A DNA stretch of 47,565 bases from DASPKX01 sp035627835 (GTDB taxonomy: Bacteria > Verrucomicrobiota > Verrucomicrobiia > Limisphaerales > SXQI01). The stretch's first letter is position 1. Every line of letters begins with the position of its first letter. The position numbers and the translations under genes were made by a program. Below are positions 42,669 through 47,565 of this stretch, piece after piece. The DNA lies in NCBI GenBank assembly GCA_035627835.1, contig DASPKX010000081.1, positions 1 to 47,565 on the forward strand, in the 5' to 3' direction. The notes beneath the pieces were generated by a model. The model was not told where the DNA came from. It ran no database searches and was given only the letters and a program-made list of their open reading frames with translations.

Positions 42669-44273
42669 ATGGGAAAATGGTTCGCCCTGCTGGGCGCTCT
42701 TTTGGGGCTGGCCGCATGCGCAGTCAAGCAGCCCAGCTCACACGCAGCCCCAGCGCAGGCCGGCGTTGGCACGAAGCCTCTGGCGCAGATTCATTTCTCA
42801 GGCGCGCAAAGCCTTCAGGCGAATACAGACCTGCAGACACTCCGCGATATTCTGCAGCTGCCACAAACGATTCGGCTGCGCGACCAGGCGCTTGGCTCTC
42901 TCGCCACTAACGCCGCGCGGGGTTGGGCGCAGGGCAAACGTGGAGCTGCGGGAGTGTCTCCCACCCTCATTCGCCCTCTGCTGGATGATCTCTATAACTT
43001 CGAATCGCACGTCGAGGTTTGTGAAACGCAGGATGGCCCGCCGCTTTGCCTGCTCGCTGTTCGCGCCCCGCGCGAAGCCGCGCAACGGTGGAGCACAAAT
43101 CTCTGGCAAGCTGCATCCAGCGCCCACGGCGCCCAACCGAAGGCCGCAACGCTCAATGGGCTGAATGGCTGGCAGGTGCAGCAACCGAAGTCGTTCTTCG
43201 GCTTGTTTGCCAAGGGCGAATGGACTCTGGTGGCAAGCGGCCCCAGCGCGCCCCGGGATGCCGCTTTGATCAACACCATCAGCAAAGGGTCAGCGGCAAA
43301 AAAAGAGAGCTTTCTGTCCATCATCTTGAGTGATCGCGGCCTCGCGCAGATTCCTTCTCTTAGGTCGTTCGCCGGGTTAAACCTCCAGTTCACCGCGGAG
43401 AAGGATGCGGTCCGCACAAAAGGGAAGCTCGACCTTGCTCAAGCCTTTAACGGCAAGATTACCCCTTGGAAGATTCCAACCAACACCATCCGCCAACCCC
43501 TCTTTGCTTTCACAGCTTTCAACGGCGCCAGCGCCTGGCTCTCGAATAGCGCCGCTCTCGCGCGGCTTCCAGTCCAACGCTGGCCAGAGCAGCTGTTTGT
43601 CTGGTCCGAGCGCACCTCACCTTTTTCAGTTTCGGCCGCGGCGAACGTGGGTGACGCCACGAACTTCGTGCGCTCCGTTCACAAAACCCTGGTTCCTGAA
43701 TGGAACAAAACGCTCAAGGAGAATGCGTGGGGCGAGTGGTCGCTCGTCGAGGAGCCTCTCATTCTAGGCTGGCGCGGGCTCCCAATCGCGATCCCGTTTT
43801 TCCGCCCTGCGGTGGCTGGGGATGATGGGTTTGTTCAAATTGGCTTCTTTCCCGCCTCGCCTGGCAAAGATCCCGTCCCCGCCGAACTGCTGGGGCAGAT
43901 TCAGGGCCGGAGTGACTTGCTGATGTATGATTGGGAGATCACCGAGGGTCGCCTTTTCCAGCTCCGACCTTTGCGCCAGCTTCATCTGATGGCCACCCAG
44001 AGCACGATTCCAGATCCGCAGAGCGCGGGCGAAAGTTGGCTCGAGGCAATTCAGCCAAAATTGGGCAACACGATTACGGAGGTCACTCTGGGTTCACCAA
44101 AGACCCTGAACGTCACCCGCAAATCGCATGTAGGATTAAGCGCCGCCGAGTTAACAACGCTTGCGTTATGGCTGCAGAACACCAATTTTCCCGCGCTGCA
44201 GCTCGATCTCACGGGCGGTCCTGTGCGGCGGCCTTCAGGCAAACGCCCGCTCCCGGGCGCGCCGCAGCCGTAA
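42669..44273 (+). CDS. Hypothetical lipoprotein
   Basis: 534 residues from the ATG at 42669, with AAGG 7 bases upstream and a signal peptide, MGKWFALLGALLGLAACAVK, where LAAC is a lipobox. An in-frame ATG at 42588 is rejected because it lies inside VanZ and has no signal. The rest has no family that I recognise: it alternates Leu/Ala-rich helices and short strands (LAQIHFSGAQSLQANTDLQT, KSFFGLFAKGEWTLVASGPS, FLSIILSDRGLAQIPSLRSF, LWLQNTNFPALQLDLTGGPV). A large all-alpha/beta secreted protein with an internal duplication is possible, and DUF3352-like proteins have similar length and style. It is two bases before pdxJ, so they may be cotranscribed. Confidence 0.8.
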   Translation: MGKWFALLGALLGLAACAVKQPSSHAAPAQAGVGTKPLAQIHFSGAQSLQANTDLQTLRDILQLPQTIRLRDQALGSLATNAARGWAQGKRGAAGVSPTLIRPLLDDLYNFESHVEVCETQDGPPLCLLAVRAPREAAQRWSTNLWQAASSAHGAQPKAATLNGLNGWQVQQPKSFFGLFAKGEWTLVASGPSAPRDAALINTISKGSAAKKESFLSIILSDRGLAQIPSLRSFAGLNLQFTAEKDAVRTKGKLDLAQAFNGKITPWKIPTNTIRQPLFAFTAFNGASAWLSNSAALARLPVQRWPEQLFVWSERTSPFSVSAAANVGDATNFVRSVHKTLVPEWNKTLKENAWGEWSLVEEPLILGWRGLPIAIPFFRPAVAGDDGFVQIGFFPASPGKDPVPAELLGQIQGRSDLLMYDWEITEGRLFQLRPLRQLHLMATQSTIPDPQSAGESWLEAIQPKLGNTITEVTLGSPKTLNVTRKSHVGLSAAELTTLALWLQNTNFPALQLDLTGGPVRRPSGKRPLPGAPQP

Positions 44274-44274
44274 C

Positions 44275-45033
44275 ATGCTCAAGCTCGGCGTAAACATTGA
44301 TCATGTCGCAACCCTCCGGGAAGCGCGTTACAAGGGCCGGGAGCGCGGTGAGCCAGACCCAATTGAAGCCGCTTTAATCTGCGAGGCCGCGGGGTGCCAC
44401 GGCATCACGGCTCACCTTCGTGAAGATCGCCGCCACATTCAGGATCGGGACGTCTGGAAGCTGCGCGAGACGATTAAAACCCGGCTGAACTTCGAGATGG
44501 CTAACGCGCCCGAGATCGTGGAGATCGCGCTCAAGCTTAAGCCGGACATCGTCTGCATCGTTCCCGAGCGGCGCCAGGAAATCACCACTGAAGGCGGGTT
44601 GGATGCGGTCGCAATGGAGCGGGAGTTAACCGAGAATCGCAAACGTCTCAACGATGCTGGCATCGAAGTCAGCCTGTTCATCGCGCCGGACATCGCACAG
44701 GTTGAGGCCTCAGCCCGGATCGGCGCGCAGTTCGTGGAATTGCATACCGGCCCATTTGCGGAGGGGTTCAATCGCAAGAAAGAGCGGCACGATGAACTAG
44801 AGCGATTGCGCGCCGCCGCCGAGCGCGGCCATGAACTCGGTTTGCGCATCAATGCGGGACACGGCTTAAATTACGTGAATCTCCACGCCCTCAAGCATGT
44901 TCCACATCTCGTCGAGCTGAACATCGGCCACAGCATCATCAGCCGTTCCATCACGGTCGGGCTTGGTGTGGCTGTCAAAGAGATGCTGGCGTTGATGGAA
45001 GATTACGATCCGGCCGGCTCGCCCTTCGCATGA
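44275..45033 (+). CDS. pdxJ: Pyridoxine 5'-phosphate synthase
   Basis: Condenses 1-deoxyxylulose 5-phosphate with 3-amino-2-oxopropyl phosphate to pyridoxine 5'-phosphate. 252 residues, near the E. coli length of 243. The start ATG at 44275 gives MLKLGVNIDHVATLREARYK; further motifs are GITAHLREDRRHIQDRDVWK, KPDIVCIVPERRQEITTEGG, RIGAQFVELHTGPFA and INAGHGLNYVN with LNIGHSIISRSITVGL. The longer in-frame upstream start at 44161 would overlap the lipoprotein. Its stop overlaps acpS as ATGA. The pair is conserved in many bacteria. Confidence 0.97.
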   Translation: MLKLGVNIDHVATLREARYKGRERGEPDPIEAALICEAAGCHGITAHLREDRRHIQDRDVWKLRETIKTRLNFEMANAPEIVEIALKLKPDIVCIVPERRQEITTEGGLDAVAMERELTENRKRLNDAGIEVSLFIAPDIAQVEASARIGAQFVELHTGPFAEGFNRKKERHDELERLRAAAERGHELGLRINAGHGLNYVNLHALKHVPHLVELNIGHSIISRSITVGLGVAVKEMLALMEDYDPAGSPFA

Positions 45034-45413
45034 TTGTTGGCGTTGGCATCGATATCGTCGAAGTGAGCCGCATCGAATCCTCGTGGCAGCGCTTCGGCGA
45101 ACGTTTCCTGCGGCGCATTCTGCTTCAGCCCGAAGTTGACTATTGCCTTAGCCACAAAAGTCCGGGTCCGCATATCGCCGCTAGGTTTGCAGCCAAGGAA
45201 GCAGTTTCGAAAGCCTTTGGAACAGGCATCGGTGCGCACCTTGGATGGCATGACATCGAAGTCTTCCGAAAAGAGACCGGCGAGCCGACCATTGTGCTGC
45301 ATGAGAAGGGCCTTCTACTTATGCAGGAGCGAGGCGGCCATGCCATCTTCCTAAGCCTGTCCCATACTGCCGCTCACGCTGCTGCGGTCGCAGTCATTGA
45401 CCGCCGCGATTAA
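45030..45413 (+). CDS. acpS: Holo-[acyl-carrier-protein] synthase
   Basis: Modifies the fatty-acid carrier protein with phosphopantetheine. 127 residues: MIVGVGIDIVEVSRIESSWQ, RFGERFLRRIL, and HIAARFAAKEAVSKAFGTGI, the canonical K-E-A site, then GWHDIEVFRKETGEPTIVLH and ISLSHTA-like (IFLSLSHTAAHAAAVAVI). It is small AcpS-type, so distinct from the large Sfp-type enzyme at 38820; each is expected to serve different carriers. The 3' end overlaps the next gene in antisense by 20 bases. Confidence 0.97.
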   Translation: MIVGVGIDIVEVSRIESSWQRFGERFLRRILLQPEVDYCLSHKSPGPHIAARFAAKEAVSKAFGTGIGAHLGWHDIEVFRKETGEPTIVLHEKGLLLMQERGGHAIFLSLSHTAAHAAAVAVIDRRD

Positions 45414-46569
45414 TCGTCTCCGTCAAAAGTGTCCAATGTCGACGGGAGCGCTCTTCCCATGAGAACTGTGCCGCCCTCTCCAAACCTCGGGCGGCGAGGG
45501 CTTGCCTCAATGAAGGGTCTTGCACCAGGCGCGCGGCAGCCTTGGCAAAACTATTCGTATCACCTGGATTGAAAACGAGCGCCTCTTGATCCTCTCGCAA
45601 TACATCAGTGATCGACGGCAATCGAGAGACGAGCAGAGGCCGACGCAGGGCCAGGTAGTCGTAGGCCTTCGTGATCGCCACGTACGGCATGCGCCCTCGG
45701 TTTAAGCTCGGAATGACGAGCGCGTCCACGTCAGCCATGAACGCAGTCAGATCACTCAAGCCGACGCGCCCTGAGAATTGAACGGCCTGCTCTACCCCGC
45801 TTTGCTTTGCGGCAACTTTCAGCCGTTCCAAATGCGCCTCCCCGCCCCCGCCGATCTTCAATCGCACGTTGACGCCCGCGAGGTTTTGCAGGGCGGGCAG
45901 GGATCCTATGAGCCAATCCACGCCTTGCTCTTCATAGAGGGATCCCAAGTAAGCCAACGTGAATGGGGAGTTTGGCGACCAAGAACGAGCTGGAGGAGCC
46001 ACATTTGGATCGAATCCACAAGCCAGCCCGTTCACTGCGATCCTTTGCTGTGGGAAATCCAGCAGCAGGAGTTCACGCAGCGCGGTGGTCGTGGTGATCA
46101 GCAAGTCAGCGGTCCCATAGATCTCCCGTTCAATGGCAGCAGCTTTCTCGTCCCCTTCCAGTTTGCTGTATTGATGCACTTCGTAGACGAATGCTCCGCC
46201 TCGTTTGCGCAAGTTGCGGTCAGCGGCTACCGAGCGAAACAGTTTGGGAAAGCTCGCGGTCAGGAATAAATCCTTCTGGCGCATCTCCCGGGCGAGATAC
46301 CGGCGGACGCTCCAGTGGAAAACGGCATTCACATTTAGGCCACGCTTTCCTTTCTCTCTGCGCAAAGCGCGTAGCGGAACAAGAGCCAAGTTAGGCAGCG
46401 GGCTCAAACCGAACTGCGGCAGCAAATCGTCTTGCCGAGATGAGGGATAAAGAAGCTCGACCCGCTCATTGGGCATGGTTCGAGCCAGCCACCAGGCGTT
46501 CCGCACACAATAAAGAGCGTGCGCCGAGCCATCGAGCGGGTTTTGGTTAATCGCGAAGAAGAGCCTCAT
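45394..46569 (-). CDS. GT4-like glycosyltransferase
   Basis: 391 residues, GT-B type: MRLFFAINQNPLDGSAHALY, VRNAWWLARTM, FVYEVHQYSKLEGDEKAAAI, ADLLITTTTALRELLLLDFP, LAYLGSLYEEQGVDWLIGSL, VQFSGRVGLSDLTAFMADVD, VIPSLNRGRMPYVAITKAYD, and FNPGDTNSFAKAAARLVQDP. It lacks the classical E-x7-E but keeps the donor-binding region in the C-terminal half. Probably in envelope polysaccharide or LPS synthesis, because the next gene upstream is a heptosyltransferase, whose stop codon overlaps this ATG by 4 bases. Confidence 0.9.
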   Translation of the reverse strand: MRLFFAINQNPLDGSAHALYCVRNAWWLARTMPNERVELLYPSSRQDDLLPQFGLSPLPNLALVPLRALRREKGKRGLNVNAVFHWSVRRYLAREMRQKDLFLTASFPKLFRSVAADRNLRKRGGAFVYEVHQYSKLEGDEKAAAIEREIYGTADLLITTTTALRELLLLDFPQQRIAVNGLACGFDPNVAPPARSWSPNSPFTLAYLGSLYEEQGVDWLIGSLPALQNLAGVNVRLKIGGGGEAHLERLKVAAKQSGVEQAVQFSGRVGLSDLTAFMADVDALVIPSLNRGRMPYVAITKAYDYLALRRPLLVSRLPSITDVLREDQEALVFNPGDTNSFAKAAARLVQDPSLRQALAARGLERAAQFSWEERSRRHWTLLTETINRGGQ

Positions 46570-47565
46570 GCGAGCAGTCGGTCACACGCGGCAGTGACTT
46601 GTTCCACGCTGATGTCGTTGATGCTTCGTTGGCTCTCGAGGGCGGTTCGATCAAAGAAGTCATTTGGCTCTCGTGACAAAGGCGGGGAGACGACGATCGC
46701 GTTGGCTTTCCAGGGCTTCCACTCCGATTCTATCGATGGACCGAACAGAGCCACAATTGGGGCGCCGCACGCTGCGGCTAAATGCATCGCCGCCGTGTCC
46801 ACACCAACAAAAAGTTTCGCCTTATGAAGCAGCCCAGCGAGTTGAGCCCAATTCAGTTTTCCGTCTGTGGAGACGATTCGCTCCGGGGCAACGTTGGAAA
46901 TGAAATTCGCGAGTTTGATCTCCTCCGCGTCGGGTCCCGCGCTCACGACAATGCGTGGCACGCGCGTAAGCAAATGGCGCGCGATCTGTTGCCACTTTTC
47001 TTCAGACCAGCGCTTGCGCCTCCAGCGCGTCCCTGCGTGGATCACCGCGAACTCTGAAACTTTATCCTCGATCGGCGAGCCTTGCGTTCTGCTCTCGTCG
47101 AAGATCAGCGGCCCCGGCTCGACTCCGATCGGCAGGCAATCATTGACCGTGTAGAAATCTTTCTCCACCCGGTGCTTTGTTTGCCAGCCGTACTTCGAAG
47201 TGCGATTAAATCTCCAACGAAAGATCCAGGGCATCGGCCAACCCGCCACGTTCGTGCAACGGTTTTCAGCGCCGCTCAGCAATGCCAGCGCGCGGCCCCG
47301 GTCGCCATCGGTCAGCTCAAAAGCGTAATCGAATTTCTGAGATCTCAACTCCCGGATAAGTCTCAGCTCGTTTGTAAATGTGCTGAGGCCGCGGTTCTTG
47401 CTCTCAGGCGCCGCGCTCGTAAGCACCCGGTCAATGGCTGGGCATCCCGCCAGAATTCCCTCGCAACCCTTCCGCACCACCACCCAGATTTCCGCGCCTG
47501 GGCACGCCTGCCGCGCCGCTGCCACAGTCGGCGTCAGCAATAGCGAATCGCCGATATGTTTCAAT
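46566..47565 (-). CDS. GT9-family heptosyltransferase, 5' end beyond the window
   Basis: Partial: the first codon inside the window is only TTG for Leu in (R)LKHIGDSLLLTPTVAAARQA, the usual N-terminal R-x-K-x-I-G-D element of heptosyltransferases, so a few residues are missing. The rest is typical: WVVVRKGCEGILAGCPAIDR, KFDYAFELTDGDRGRALALL, FAVIHAGTRWRRKRWSEEKW, RIVVSAGPDAEE, and KLFVGVDTAAMHLAAACGAP followed by IVALFGPSIESEWKPWK. It adds a heptose or similar sugar to the LPS core. The stop overlaps the next gene's ATG. Confidence 0.93.
   Translation of the reverse strand, partial: LKHIGDSLLLTPTVAAARQACPGAEIWVVVRKGCEGILAGCPAIDRVLTSAAPESKNRGLSTFTNELRLIRELRSQKFDYAFELTDGDRGRALALLSGAENRCTNVAGWPMPWIFRWRFNRTSKYGWQTKHRVEKDFYTVNDCLPIGVEPGPLIFDESRTQGSPIEDKVSEFAVIHAGTRWRRKRWSEEKWQQIARHLLTRVPRIVVSAGPDAEEIKLANFISNVAPERIVSTDGKLNWAQLAGLLHKAKLFVGVDTAAMHLAAACGAPIVALFGPSIESEWKPWKANAIVVSPPLSREPNDFFDRTALESQRSINDISVEQVTAACDRLLA

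Noticed and set aside
47562..47565. TTG at 47564 as the real start of the heptosyltransferase
   Set aside because: The codon encodes the Leu in the R-L-K-H-I-G-D element of the family; a few residues must lie beyond the window.
1..47565. Search for CRISPR arrays, insertion sequences, tRNA and rRNA genes
   Set aside because: No regularly spaced repeats, transposase sequences, cloverleaf-type tRNA sequences or rRNA segments were found by eye.

Overview
This 47.6 kb window looks like a chromosomal piece of a Verrucomicrobiota bacterium, probably from the Pedosphaera/Limisphaera side of the phylum. Four things point there: a large cytochrome of the planctomycete/verrucomicrobial type (propeller, HEAT-like repeats, C-terminal CxxCH), a prepilin-like protein with the late Y-M-D-G-H motif typical of the phylum, an Asn/Thr-rich repeat protein, and moderately high GC with ATGA stop/start overlaps in many operons. 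This assignment is inference from gene content; no rRNA gene is present. I saw no tRNA, CRISPR array or insertion sequence.

Region 1 (1-8.2 kb): a partial secreted TPR-like protein whose frame stays open to the window edge, translationally coupled to uvrA; a TonB-dependent receptor; a small zinc-ribbon protein; and a non-coding stretch with nested stems and an intrinsic terminator. Region 2 (8.2-13.3 kb): a radical SAM DNA-repair/modification-type protein and its usual partner (TIGR03915 type), separated by a HicB/HicA module whose toxin has a one-base frameshift; then an SDR oxidoreductase, a hypothetical protein, a collapsed HigB/antitoxin remnant and a PhyH-type dioxygenase. Region 3 (13.3-20.4 kb): glgC and glmS divergently arranged, a prepilin-like pair, a two-gene antitoxin-like cassette with a near-consensus promoter, and a LytS/LytTR two-component system. 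Region 4 (20.6-28.6 kb): a PHP phosphatase coupled to the giant cytochrome, a GYF/DUF2752 membrane cluster, another CxxCH protein and a 39-residue membrane microprotein candidate.

Region 5 (28.6-39.7 kb) is the most interesting. Leftward are a GT4 glycosyltransferase and a WecG/TagA-type glycosyltransferase fused to two STAS domains. Rightward is a compact nonribosomal peptide cluster: C*-A-T, then C-A-T-TE, then an Sfp-type phosphopantetheinyl transferase. The first condensation domain has lost its catalytic histidines, the second has HHxxxDE instead of HHxxxDG, and the terminal thioesterase has cysteine where serine is usual. The products of the cluster would be a very short peptide, with a branched-chain residue predicted for module 2.

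Region 6 (39.7-47.6 kb): comEC with an altered metal motif, a VanZ-like protein, a lipoprotein, the conserved pdxJ-acpS pair, and two further glycosyltransferases (GT4-like and GT9/heptosyltransferase, the latter cut by the window edge). Three of the small-gene modules (HicBA, HigBA remnant, 18 kb pair) are toxin-antitoxin-like, two of them visibly decayed, so this is a chromosomal backbone with scattered addiction-module scars rather than an integrated island.
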